A stretch of 25,593 nt of DNA, from contig JANPLX010000061.1 in NCBI GenBank assembly GCA_031422495.1, positions 1 to 25,593 on the forward strand, in the 5' to 3' direction. This document shows, piece by piece, positions 1 through 6,273 of the stretch (position 1 is its first letter; each line of letters starts with the position of its first letter). The position numbers were made by a program, and so were the translations under genes. The stretch comes from Aalborgiella sp031422495. Lineage in GTDB: Bacteria; Pseudomonadota; Gammaproteobacteria; Burkholderiales; Burkholderiaceae_C. Below the pieces are notes generated by a model. That model searched no databases, was not told the DNA's origin, and saw only the letters and a program-made list of their open reading frames with translations.

Positions 1-74
1 GCGGCTTCTTCGGCATCGCGGTCGTACCAAAGGCAGATCGTGTTCTTCGCGGGAATTGTTGCGGGGGTGGTCAT
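1..74 (-). CDS. VOC-family protein (PhnB / 3-demethylubiquinone methyltransferase-like), N-terminal fragment
   Basis: Only the first 24 codons lie in the window; the gene runs off the left edge. The visible N-terminus reads MTTPATIPAKNTICLWYDRD and continues AEEAA. This is the opening of small VOC proteins of the PF06983 type, where the first beta strand carries the pattern CLWYDgdAEEAA. A clear ribosome binding site, AGGAG, lies 7 bases before the ATG. These proteins are small cytosolic beta-alpha-beta-beta-beta folds. They are often annotated as 3-demethylubiquinone methyltransferase-like, but most members have no proven reaction. It is the last visible member of the minus-strand SRPBCC/DUF1428 cluster, and in related bacteria such genes accompany ArsR or TetR regulators. 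Family assignment rests on 24 residues only. Confidence 0.7.
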   Translation of the reverse strand, partial: MTTPATIPAKNTICLWYDRDAEEA

Positions 75-107
75 GTTATTTCTCCTAAGTGATTGGTAGA
101 AGATTAC

Positions 108-461
108 TTAAACATCAAGAATCGATTGAAATCCGCCGTAAATAAGGCGCTTGCCATCCATCGGCATTGGGTTCGCATCGGGCTGCATACGAGGGTCTTC
201 CATCACTTTTTTCCAAGCTGAATCGCGCGCTTCGCGGGATGGCCAGATCACCCAAGAAAAGACCACGGTTTCGTCGTCAGTTTTCTTGACAGCCATTGGA
301 AAAGAGGTGACTTTGCCTTCGGGCACATCGTCGCCCCAGCATTCGACCACACGCAATGCGCCGCACTCTTTGAACACAGTCGCAGCCTTGGTAGCGTGTT
401 CGAGATATTTCTGCTTGTTGACCGTAGGCACGGCACAAACAAATCCGTCAACGTAGTTCAT
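108..461 (-). CDS. DUF1428 (YbaA-like) family protein
   Basis: A 117-residue protein starting MNYVDGFVCAVPTVNKQKYL, the typical opening of the DUF1428/YbaA family (a dimeric alpha/beta-barrel-like fold, function unknown). Other family-like segments are ECWGDDVPEG (about residues 41-50), VVFSWVIWPS (66-75) and the C-terminal GKRLIYGGF. Length matches the family. The start is supported by AAAGGAGAAAACC directly before the ATG. It lies between an SRPBCC gene and a VOC gene, all on the minus strand, and is probably co-transcribed with them downstream of the TetR gene. There is no signal peptide or membrane segment, so it is probably cytosolic. The family is confident; the biochemical role is unknown. 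Confidence 0.85.
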   Translation of the reverse strand: MNYVDGFVCAVPTVNKQKYLEHATKAATVFKECGALRVVECWGDDVPEGKVTSFPMAVKKTDDETVVFSWVIWPSREARDSAWKKVMEDPRMQPDANPMPMDGKRLIYGGFQSILDV

Positions 462-533
462 GGTTTTCTCCTTTAATTAATTCAAATAAAATGCGAATTT
501 TGGTTTATCTAAAATCGCTGACGCCACAAAAAA

Positions 534-941
534 TCAATTCTTTGCCTCAACATACTTGGCAAAGTTATTCAAAATAGATTGCCAGCCTGAACGTTGTTGT
601 TCGACTGAGTTTTCAGTTTCTGCATCGAATGTTTCACGGATATCGACACCGTTAGCTGTCGTGTTGAACTCGACTGTGGCTGAGCGGTCGCCAAACGAAA
701 ACTCTAGCAACTCGTTTGGCACGATTTTGGTATAAGTGCCTGCAAAATCAAAGCCAAAACTGTCGTCTTTTGCTTCCATACGTGAACTGAACTCGCCGCC
801 GACGCGCAAATCGACGGCAGCTTTCGTGGTGTGCCAATCATCAGATGCGGTATTCCACTGCTTGATGTCGCTGGGTGTTGTCCAAGCGCTCCAGACTTTT
901 GCAATTGGCGCTTTAACTGTGGTTTCAATGGTGATTTTCAT
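534..941 (-). CDS. SRPBCC / AHSA1-like protein (first of three in the window)
   Basis: A 135-residue START-like protein. MKITIETTVKAPIAKVWSAW is the usual first strand and helix of the AHSA1 (Activator of Hsp90 ATPase homologue 1-like) family, followed by DLRVGGEFSS (about 45-54) and the C-terminal helix GWQSILNNFAKYVE. Such proteins form a hydrophobic ligand cavity and many are of unknown substrate. The start has a good ribosome binding site (TAGGAG). The 14 bases CAATCACTTAGGAG before this gene are identical to those before the VOC gene at 74, suggesting the leader was duplicated. The gene lies 41 bp downstream of the TetR gene on the same strand and is the likely first target of readthrough from it. 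Confidence 0.85.
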   Translation of the reverse strand: MKITIETTVKAPIAKVWSAWTTPSDIKQWNTASDDWHTTKAAVDLRVGGEFSSRMEAKDDSFGFDFAGTYTKIVPNELLEFSFGDRSATVEFNTTANGVDIRETFDAETENSVEQQRSGWQSILNNFAKYVEAKN

Positions 942-982
942 TTTAAATACTCCTAAGTGATTGATTAATATTAAAAATTGAC

Positions 983-1624
983 TTATTTGAAGCTCGTGCT
1001 ACTTGCTTCCAAATTGTTTGGCGCACGTTTCCCAAACAGCATTTCGACATATCTGCGCAGATGATCGACACTGTCGCTAGCGACCTGAGCCGTTCCCTTG
1101 GCTTTTGCCAAAATGAAAGCACCTTGCAGCACTGCTTGTGTATGTAGCGCCAAGCTCTCGGCAGTCCAATCGGCTTGAATGTTGTGCAGTTTCATCGCCT
1201 CTGCGATGTCGATCGCAACCGTGGCTGCGTGGCCGCTGATGCTGCGTTCGCAGGCATCACGAATTGCGGGAGCGGTGTCGAATGTTTCTTGTACTATCGT
1301 GCCTACTAAGCAGGTGAATTCAGGTAAGGTGCCTTGCAAGATAGCTTTGCGAAAGTCTATGTAGCCCAGCACACGATCTAGCGGATCAGCATGCATGTGA
1401 TACGGCGCACTCTCGAAAAGCCCATTTGTCATGTCTGACCAATAGTTGGCGGCGCTGATGGCAAGGTCTTCTTTGCCTTTGAAGTGATGAAAAAAGCTGC
1501 CTTTGGTCACCCCGGCTGTATTGCAAATATGGTCTACTGTCGTCGCGCTGTAGCCGCGAGTACGGATAACCTGCAGAGCTGCATCTAGCAATTTGGTTTT
1601 GGATTGATGGGTTGTAGCGTTCAT
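983..1624 (-). CDS. TetR/AcrR-family transcriptional repressor
   Basis: About 213 residues from the ATG at 1624 (MNATTHQSKTKLLDAALQVI). The N-terminal helix-turn-helix is classic: RTRGYSATTVDHICNTAGVT followed by KGSFFHHFKGKEDL, about residues 19-52. The remainder is the helical ligand/dimer domain, containing CLVGTIVQE and the C-terminal HLRRYVEMLFG. It resembles the TetR subgroup with the KGSFFHHFxSKEDL pattern that often controls small enzymes or efflux genes. A longer frame from a TTG at 1681 was rejected because it begins between the -35 and -10 boxes of the gene's own promoter. Two near-perfect palindromes overlap that promoter, so autorepression is likely. The SRPBCC, DUF1428 and VOC genes downstream may be in the same transcript. 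Confidence 0.92.
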   Translation of the reverse strand: MNATTHQSKTKLLDAALQVIRTRGYSATTVDHICNTAGVTKGSFFHHFKGKEDLAISAANYWSDMTNGLFESAPYHMHADPLDRVLGYIDFRKAILQGTLPEFTCLVGTIVQETFDTAPAIRDACERSISGHAATVAIDIAEAMKLHNIQADWTAESLALHTQAVLQGAFILAKAKGTAQVASDSVDHLRRYVEMLFGKRAPNNLEASSTSFK

Positions 1625-1632
1625 TTTATTGC

Positions 1633-1673
1633 ATACCGAGTAGTTGGTATGTAATATACCGACTACTCGGTAT
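1633..1673. promoter_or_regulatory. tandem palindromic TetR operators
   Basis: Two 18-bp near-palindromes are visible: ATACCGAGTAGTTGGTAT (1633-1650) and ATACCGACTACTCGGTAT (1656-1673). Together with flanking GC/GC they also form a large inverted repeat with 20-nt arms (1631-1650 and 1656-1675), one mismatch and a 5-nt spacer. One site fills the -35/-10 spacer and the other lies across the start region just after the -10 box. Binding by the adjacent TetR protein is inferred. Confidence 0.8.
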
Positions 1674-1682
1674 GCTGTCAAC
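1654..1682 (-). promoter_or_regulatory. sigma-70 promoter of the tetR gene
   Basis: On the minus strand, TTGACA (1682-1677), a 17-base spacer and TATATT (1659-1654) form a near-consensus sigma-70 promoter. The tetR ATG at 1624 is 29 bases beyond the -10 box, giving a short leader. Confidence 0.85.
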
Positions 1683-1755
1683 GGGTATTTGTGTAAATTT
1701 CTGTAATCTCAAATTCAGTAATCCTGCATACCTAGGCAGGTTTTGAAATTTCCGT

Positions 1756-1786
1756 CAACGAAATGTTAATCAGCCGCATTTCGTTG
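1756..1786. repeat. perfect 10-bp inverted repeat (hairpin)
   Basis: CAACGAAATG (1756-1765) and CATTTCGTTG (1777-1786) are exact reverse complements separated by 11 bases. It lies between the acidic mini-protein gene and the tetR promoter. There is no T-run on either side, so it is not a typical rho-independent terminator. It could be an operator or an RNA stem. Confidence 0.6.
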
Positions 1787-1825
1787 CTGTCAGCAGCAAA
1801 ATTGGCTGTTACTTAGTCACTCCTT

Positions 1826-1975
1826 TTACGCTGTTGGGGTAGTCACGCCATCGCGGCTAGGATCATCTGGCAGCAGGTCGGGAGTTGGACCTTTGTCAGG
1901 ATCCACAGGCAGCATGTCGGGCTCGCCATCTGGATCGGGTTGTGTAGGATTTTTGGGCAGAATAATATTGGTCAT
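1826..1975 (-). CDS. small acidic proline-rich protein of unknown function (49 aa)
   Basis: A 49-residue protein from the ATG at 1975 (MTNIILPKNPTQPDPDGEPD). It is almost entirely Pro, Asp, Gly and short hydrophobics, with a degenerate internal duplication: PDMLPVDPDKG followed by PDLLPDDPSRDG, about residues 19-43. There is no signal peptide or membrane helix, and it is probably disordered. A weak ribosome binding site (TTAGGATA) precedes this ATG. The frame extends 17 codons further upstream, but that part looks non-coding. I have the impression of similar PDxGxxPxxxPDDPxxD mini-proteins in Burkholderiales and pseudomonads, but I cannot name a family. Codon use and the clear motif duplication favour a real gene. 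Confidence 0.6.
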   Translation of the reverse strand: MTNIILPKNPTQPDPDGEPDMLPVDPDKGPTPDLLPDDPSRDGVTTPTA

Positions 1976-2133
1976 GGTAGATATCCTAAAGTTAAGGAAT
2001 ACCATCATCCCCAAAAAGCACGGCATACACGGTCAGACTGCATGCTGAAGCGTTGTCAGACAGCGCCGACTTGTGTTTTCTACAGCAGCGTGAAAAATCA
2101 ATCTTCTTCGTTTTTTCGGTGTATTTTTGCAAT

Positions 2134-2180
2134 TAGCCGGCGTATTTATTGCCTAAGTAGCTATCTAATTTATAGCAAAT
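2134..2180 (+). repeat. dispersed repeat copy R1
   Basis: First copy of a roughly 45-bp repeat found six times in the window. It has TAGCCGGCGTATTTATTGCC, then about 5 bases, then GCTAT-n-TATAGCAAAT, whose GCTAT/ATAGC arms form a small inverted repeat. It is intergenic, just after the stop of the SRPBCC gene at 2186. Confidence 0.85.
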
Positions 2181-2185
2181 AATAC

Positions 2186-2662
2186 TTACATCGTTGCCAA
2201 ATACGCTTCCAGCTTCGCCAAGTGCTGTTTACCGCCCTCAATAGCGCCGGATTTTTTGACCACCTCGTCGCGGAAGGCTTTATTGGGAAAGAGATTGCGC
2301 AGGGTTATAAGCGTTCCAATGCCTCTTTCGCTCTTTGTTTCTTGGAGGTCAAAGCTCTGCACAAACCAGACGCTTTTGCCGTCGCCGTGGTCAAACACCA
2401 ATCTTGACGGGGGCGAGATTTCTTTGAATACGCAGTGGTTGGGGTAGAGGGTACCGTCTGGCCCAATCATGTCGAATGTCCAAGTGCCGCCGACCCTGAA
2501 GTCCATGGTCACATTTTCGTTGTTAAAGCCGTCCGGCCCCCACCAGCGGTTTTGGTGCTCGGGGACGGTCATGGCTCGCCAGACCAGTTCTCGGGGATAG
2601 GCCACTTCGCGCTGCAGGACGACTTCGCGCTCGCTTTCGGGTGTCATTTCAGCTGTAGTCAT
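2186..2662 (-). CDS. SRPBCC / AHSA1-like protein (second)
   Basis: A 158-residue START-like protein. It has VVLQREVAYPRELVWRAMTV (about 14-33), the family motif RWWGPDGFNN (39-48), DFRVGGTWTFDMIGPDG (54-70) and a C-terminal helix ending LAKLEAYLATM. The RWWGP motif places it in the AHSA1 branch that is frequently encoded with an ArsR regulator. It begins 15 bp after the stop of the next SRPBCC gene on the same strand, so these two and the arsR gene at 3704 form one operon (arsR - SRPBCC - SRPBCC). No membrane segment is seen; ligand unknown. The stop is followed at once by dispersed repeat R1, which may contribute to transcript ending. Confidence 0.88.
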   Translation of the reverse strand: MTTAEMTPESEREVVLQREVAYPRELVWRAMTVPEHQNRWWGPDGFNNENVTMDFRVGGTWTFDMIGPDGTLYPNHCVFKEISPPSRLVFDHGDGKSVWFVQSFDLQETKSERGIGTLITLRNLFPNKAFRDEVVKKSGAIEGGKQHLAKLEAYLATM

Positions 2663-2677
2663 AGCAAAACTCCCTTG

Positions 2678-3202
2678 TTAAATACCTTTTTTCACCATCT
2701 CCACAAGCTGATCCAGCGCCGTGCCCCAGCCGCCTTCAAAGCCCATAGCTGCGTGTTTTTGGCAACCCGCTTCGTCGGCATGGATAACCGTCGCTCGGTA
2801 GCGGGTGCCGTTCTCGCCATGTGGCGCCAATTCCACCTTGGCGGTGAACATGAATTCGGTGTCATCGCCACAGGGCGCGTTCACAGGCGCGGGGCGGAAA
2901 CCGGGCAGCATGGCGTTGGTCCAGACGATGCGTTCGTTTTTGACGGTTTCTAGGTAGCAGCCGGTATTTGGGTACTCTTTGCCTTCGGGCGACTGCATGG
3001 TGGTGCGGAAGATTCCGCCGGGGCGCACGTCAACTTCGGCGTCAATCGTTTTCCAAGGCAGTGGGCAAAACCACTGTTTCAGCAGCGCTGGCTCGGTCCA
3101 AGCGCGCCAAACGAGGTGAGGTGGTACGTCGACGATGCGCTCAAAAGTCAAATCCAATTTGTTGTTGAAGGTCATTGGGGTCGCTATTTTGGTTGTTGTC
3201 AT
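2678..3202 (-). CDS. SRPBCC / AHSA1-like protein (third, ArsR partner)
   Basis: About 174 residues from the ATG at 3202 (MTTTKIATPMTFNNKLDLTF). Typical features are IVDVPPHLVWRAWTEPALLK, QWFCPLPW, DVRPGGIFRTTMQSPEGKEY and the C-terminal GFEGGWGTALDQLVEMVKK, all hallmarks of the AHSA1 group. The chosen start follows TGGAGAAAACCA, a good ribosome binding site. A longer in-frame extension to 3292 lies wholly inside the arsR coding tail and was rejected. The gene begins 62 bases inside the 3' end of arsR, so the two are probably translationally coupled. ArsR plus SRPBCC is a well-known gene pair; the ligand and the signal sensed are unknown. Confidence 0.88.
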   Translation of the reverse strand: MTTTKIATPMTFNNKLDLTFERIVDVPPHLVWRAWTEPALLKQWFCPLPWKTIDAEVDVRPGGIFRTTMQSPEGKEYPNTGCYLETVKNERIVWTNAMLPGFRPAPVNAPCGDDTEFMFTAKVELAPHGENGTRYRATVIHADEAGCQKHAAMGFEGGWGTALDQLVEMVKKGI

Positions 3203-3704
3203 TGGTTTTCTCCAGTGGTTTGATGGCGAGTTTTGTGGTTTTGGGTGGTTTTTGAGCTTGTTTTTCGGCTTTAACTGTCTTTTTAGAGTCATTTTTGGCT
3301 GTAGCCGGCGTATTTATTGCCTCAACAGCTATATTATTTGTAGCAAATTTACCACTTGTTTCACTAGCCTGCAACTCAACCAAATACGCATCTAGGCGGT
3401 CTAAGCGCCCTTCCCACAGCTGTTTGTACTGATCTATCCAATCGACCGCTTGCTTGAGCTGAGCACCGTCTATCTTGCAAGGGCGCAGTTGGGCGTTGCG
3501 GGTTTTGGTGAGCAATCCGGCTTTTTCTAGGACTTTGATGTGCTTGGAAACGGCGGGCAAACTCATTTTGAAAGGGAGGGCCAGCTCGTTGACGGAGGCT
3601 TCGCCCTGAGACAACCGCGTTAACATCGCTCGTCGCGTCGGGTCAGACAAGGCCGCAAAGGTAGCACTTAAAGCATCGATTTCGGAATTGGAGATGGCTG
3701 ACAT
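3141..3704 (-). CDS. ArsR-family repressor with an unusual C-terminal tail
   Basis: 187 residues. The winged helix-turn-helix covers about residues 8-100: LSDPTRRAMLTRLSQGEASV, then LALPFKMSLPAVSKHIKVLE (recognition helix) and GLLTKTRNAQLRPCKI (wing). Such regulators normally end soon after the ...LWEGRLDRLDAYL helix, near residue 110. Here a low-complexity tail of about 75 residues rich in Lys, Asn, Gln and Thr follows. Residues 120-135 of the tail are encoded by dispersed repeat R2, and the tail's last codons overlap the start of the SRPBCC gene. No metal-binding Cys cluster is seen in the core, consistent with the non-metal SRPBCC-linked ArsR subgroup. A near-consensus promoter lies upstream. 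The core is confident; the tail looks like a recent acquisition. Confidence 0.9.
   Translation of the reverse strand: MSAISNSEIDALSATFAALSDPTRRAMLTRLSQGEASVNELALPFKMSLPAVSKHIKVLEKAGLLTKTRNAQLRPCKIDGAQLKQAVDWIDQYKQLWEGRLDRLDAYLVELQASETSGKFATNNIAVEAINTPATAKNDSKKTVKAEKQAQKPPKTTKLAIKPLEKTNDNNQNSDPNDLQQQIGFDF
3301..3346 (+). repeat. dispersed repeat copy R2 (inside arsR)
   Basis: GTAGCCGGCGTATTTATTGC followed by CT, six bases, then GCTAT..TTTGTAGCAAAT. It is nearly identical to R1 over the first 22 bases. It lies within the reading frame of the ArsR tail, which is read from the opposite strand. Confidence 0.85.
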
Positions 3705-3741
3705 TTGTATTTACTCAATGAGTTAATTAACAATAAGGTTA

Positions 3742-3770
3742 AATATAAATCAAAGAAAAATAACTGTCAA
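3742..3770 (-). promoter_or_regulatory. sigma-70 promoter of the arsR-SRPBCC operon
   Basis: On the minus strand, TTGACA (3770-3765), a 17-base spacer and TATATT (3747-3742). This is essentially the same promoter geometry as for tetR. Between the -10 box and the ATG at 3704 lie two small palindromes, GTTAATTAAC (3722-3731) and ACTCAATGAGT (3713-3723), which are plausible ArsR operators. There is no clear ribosome binding site before the ATG. Confidence 0.8.
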
Positions 3771-3781
3771 CAGCACAATAC

Positions 3782-3844
3782 CGTTCGCATTGAGCTTGTC
3801 TAAATGCTTTAAGGCTTCGACAGGCTCAACCCGAACACAGGTCA
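3782..3844. repeat. decayed copy of a GTTCGGGxTGAG...TCGAAG hairpin repeat
   Basis: The right half reads GGCTTCGACAGGCTCAACCC then GAAC, and the left half GTTCGCATTGAGCTTGTC. These are imperfect reverse complements able to form a long stem. The same family appears, better preserved, at 25505-25562. This copy sits between the ligase stop and the arsR promoter and might act as a terminator for the ligase gene. Confidence 0.7.
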
Positions 3845-3850
3845 GCAGGT

Positions 3851-4792
3851 TTAAAAAACGTCAAAAACGCGTAAAAAACTAGCAAAACGCGGCTTGCCAG
3901 AGGGCGTTAGATCGCGGTAATTGTAGGTGATGGTGCTGCCAATCGCTGGAGGGCGTTTGCGCTGTGCATCACTCAAGCCTGTGCCGAGCTTGAACCGTTG
4001 ACCGTGAGCGGTTTTGACGTCCAAAGCGCCAGTCACGCCAGCATATTTGCCCTTGCCAGCAATATGACCGACGACAACAGCTTCTGCGTCTTGAACAGGT
4101 TTGAGCTTGAGCAGCACATCACTGCGACCAGTTGTAACCAAGCTACTTGCCAAATGTAGCATCAGCCCTTCCCCACCGCTTTGCACCACGTCGTCCAGCT
4201 TGGCTTGCAGCGTAGCGCGGTTGGCCATGTTGAATTGCTCTACGACTTGCAGTTGCGGGAACGCCGCTTCTTGCACAATGGCTTTTAAGGTCACTACGCG
4301 CTCTGCAAACTTGGCTTTGTCTTGCGGCAACTCAAACACCATGTATTTGACTTGCTGCCACTCAGCATCGACAGGTTTGGCTTTGCGAACCATGCCAGAC
4401 AGCGTATCAAACTGGCCGCGGCCCAACCAGAGTTCGCCATCAAGCGCCTGCAGTGGTAATTTAGCGGTAAACCAAGCTGGTGCCGCAATGGGTCGGCCAC
4501 TTCTGAATCGCAACACGTTGCCATCCCACAACGCGCGCACGCCATCCAGCTTTTCACTGATCAAATAGCCCTCAGGGTCGATACCTGCAGGCGCATTTTT
4601 CGCCATCAAAATGGTTTCGTTGGTAGGTGCATCTGCTGTGAGAGATGTTTTTGCCGAGGTTTTTGTAGAAGTTTTCGCTGAAGTAATTGAAATCTGCGAT
4701 AAACCAGCCAGACCCGTGAGAGCAGTCAGCAAGCGTAGGTTAAAAAAGCGTCGGTTAAATGAGTGACTGTTTAGCGTCGAATTCGTTGTCAT
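3851..4792 (-). CDS. ligE: exported ATP-dependent DNA ligase (LigE type)
   Basis: 313 residues. After an N-terminal export region (RRFFNLRLLTALTGLAGLSQ, about 14-33, a Tat- or Sec-like signal) and a KTSxKTSxKTS linker comes a minimal ligase. The nucleotidyltransferase motif I is EKLDGVRA (80-87) with the AMP-accepting Lys81. DGELW follows (118-122), then GGEGLM (206-211) and LLKLK (227-231, motif V lysines). A C-terminal OB-fold domain ends FASFLRVFDVF. There are no zinc finger or BRCT domains. This two-domain layout with an export signal matches Lig E of Neisseria, Haemophilus and many betaproteobacteria, thought to seal nicks in DNA outside the cytoplasm, possibly during DNA uptake or in biofilm DNA. 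It is divergent from an SDR gene, with 61 bp between the starts. Confidence 0.88.
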   Translation of the reverse strand: MTTNSTLNSHSFNRRFFNLRLLTALTGLAGLSQISITSAKTSTKTSAKTSLTADAPTNETILMAKNAPAGIDPEGYLISEKLDGVRALWDGNVLRFRSGRPIAAPAWFTAKLPLQALDGELWLGRGQFDTLSGMVRKAKPVDAEWQQVKYMVFELPQDKAKFAERVVTLKAIVQEAAFPQLQVVEQFNMANRATLQAKLDDVVQSGGEGLMLHLASSLVTTGRSDVLLKLKPVQDAEAVVVGHIAGKGKYAGVTGALDVKTAHGQRFKLGTGLSDAQRKRPPAIGSTITYNYRDLTPSGKPRFASFLRVFDVF

Positions 4793-4853
4793 GTTCCAAT
4801 GATAAGTGCTATAAATGACTGGCGATTAAGCGATTCACAATTAAGGTGCGACT

Positions 4854-5843
4854 ATGCCAACTAATTCACCCCTTTTTCCACCTATTACATCTGCTTTCAA
4901 TGCTCATAACACGGCGCTTGAGGTTGTTAAAGGCATCTCCCTAGATGGCAAAAACGCCGTCGTGACCGGTGGTGCCTCAGGTTTGGGCTTAGAAACCTCA
5001 CGCGCGCTCGTGTCAGCAGGGGCGAATGTAACTGTAGCGGTGCGCAATCTAGAACAAGGCGGGGCAGCAGTTTCTGAATTGCAAAGCTCTTACCCAAACG
5101 CCAACGTCAAAGTCATGCATTTGGATTTAGCGGATTTAACATCGGTGGCAAAATTCGCCGTTGATTGGATAGCAACGGGTGCGCAGCTAGACATCTTGAT
5201 CAACAACGCCGCCATCATGGCCAACCCGTTGACGCGAACCAAGCAAGGCTGGGAGTCACAATTCGCCACCAACCATTTGGGGCATTTCGCGCTGACCACA
5301 GCCCTGCTTCCATCGCTTTTGAAAGCCGGTGCCGTCACGGGTGATGCCCGCATTGTTTGCCTCAGCTCGACCGGCCACAAAATCTGCAGCGTTGATTTTG
5401 ACGATATCCACTTTGAGCGGCGCGAGTACAACAAGTGGAAAGCCTACGGCCAAGCCAAGAGCGCAAACGCCTTGTTTGCGCTGGGTTTACATCTGAAATA
5501 TGCTGACAAAGGCATCACCGCCAACGCTGTGCACCCAGGCGGCATCATGACGGGTTTACAAAAGTTCCTGCCCATAGAAGAAATGCGAGCCTTGGGCTGG
5601 CTCAAAGCGGACGACACACCGCTAGACATCTTCAAAACCCCACCCCAAGGCGCGTCCACCAGTACCTGGGCAGCCACAGCACCACAACTCAAAGGTCGCG
5701 GAGGCATGTACCTAGAAGACTGTCACCAAGCCCTCCCCGCGGACCCCACGAATCGCATTTCCGGCTACTCCCCGCACATTGCAGACCCTGAATTGGCGCT
5801 TAAATTGTGGGACGTATCGGAGAAGATGCTCGTTAAACAATAA
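4854..5843 (+). CDS. short-chain dehydrogenase/reductase (SDR), WW-oxidoreductase / retinol-dehydrogenase-like
   Basis: 329 residues with a Rossmann fold. TGGASGLG (38-45) is the dinucleotide-binding glycine motif, NNAA lies at 117-120, the catalytic serine is in CLSSTGH (about 171-172), and YGQAK (198-202) supplies the catalytic Tyr and Lys. The NAVHPGGIMTGL segment follows. The family resembles eukaryotic retinol dehydrogenases and WWOX-like SDRs, using NAD(P)(H) on an unidentified alcohol or ketone. A good ribosome binding site, AAGGTG, precedes the ATG. It is divergent from the ligase gene, followed by dispersed repeat R3, and appears to be a single-gene unit. Substrate unknown; cytosolic. 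Confidence 0.9.
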   Translation: MPTNSPLFPPITSAFNAHNTALEVVKGISLDGKNAVVTGGASGLGLETSRALVSAGANVTVAVRNLEQGGAAVSELQSSYPNANVKVMHLDLADLTSVAKFAVDWIATGAQLDILINNAAIMANPLTRTKQGWESQFATNHLGHFALTTALLPSLLKAGAVTGDARIVCLSSTGHKICSVDFDDIHFERREYNKWKAYGQAKSANALFALGLHLKYADKGITANAVHPGGIMTGLQKFLPIEEMRALGWLKADDTPLDIFKTPPQGASTSTWAATAPQLKGRGGMYLEDCHQALPADPTNRISGYSPHIADPELALKLWDVSEKMLVKQ

Positions 5844-5871
5844 ATCCTCAAAAACAATATTAATTCGCTGA

Positions 5872-5917
5872 AGCTGGCGTATTTATTGACTAAGTTGCTA
5901 TTATAAATATAGCAAAT
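5872..5917 (+). repeat. dispersed repeat copy R3
   Basis: AGCTGGCGTATTTATTGACT, then AAGTTGCTAT and TAAATATAGCAAAT. It is the intergenic copy after the SDR stop, in the same orientation as R1 and R2. The GCTAT/ATAGC arms are intact. Confidence 0.82.
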
Positions 5918-5949
5918 ACAGCAAATACATCGAAATTATTGAAAATAAT

Positions 5950-6273
5950 TTAACGGTAATCGCTTTCTCGCTGATGACGAACCGCCAAAACTGTGACCAT
6001 CGTGTCGTTTTCGATCTCAAACAAAGCCACATAGCCTGACGCGCCAAATGAAATGACCAGTTCACGCAAAAATGCACTGTTGTTCAAGCTGCCAAGCAGT
6101 TGCCCAGTTTGCGCTTTGCGGCAGGTAAAAGGAAAATTTTCGAGCAATTCCATGCTTTTACGAATTGCCCCCAAGGCGCGGCGGGCAGTGGCTAAATCGT
6201 GAATCAACAAAAAATCAAACAAACGTTGCAAATCATCTTCAGCCGCCGCTGTGTAGCGAACTTGGTAAGTCAC
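5950..6273 (-). CDS. RelE/ParE-family toxin
   Basis: 107 residues. It starts MTYQVRYTAAAEDDLQRLFD, the usual first strand and helix of the ParE/RelE fold, and ends VTVLAVRHQRESDYR, the family's conserved C-terminal strand (VLxVRHxRExDY). FLRELVISFG in the middle is also typical. RelE toxins cleave mRNA in the ribosome and ParE toxins inhibit DNA gyrase; the VRHxRE ending fits ParE-like members better, but the target cannot be decided from sequence alone. The ATG overlaps the stop of the antitoxin gene by 4 bases (ATGA), the usual coupled arrangement. Confidence 0.88.
   Translation of the reverse strand: MTYQVRYTAAAEDDLQRLFDFLLIHDLATARRALGAIRKSMELLENFPFTCRKAQTGQLLGSLNNSAFLRELVISFGASGYVALFEIENDTMVTVLAVRHQRESDYR

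Noticed and set aside
1625..1681. Longer N-terminus for the TetR protein from a TTG at 1681
   Set aside because: It would start between the -35 and -10 boxes of a near-consensus promoter and through the operators; the ATG at 1624 begins the normal family N-terminus.
2435..2953. 172-codon plus-strand open frame across two SRPBCC genes
   Set aside because: It is the complement of two genes with clear domains and has no domain of its own.
3203..3292. 30-residue N-terminal extension of the third SRPBCC protein
   Set aside because: Low-complexity Lys/Asn/Pro sequence lying wholly inside the arsR tail; a good ribosome binding site precedes the ATG at 3202.
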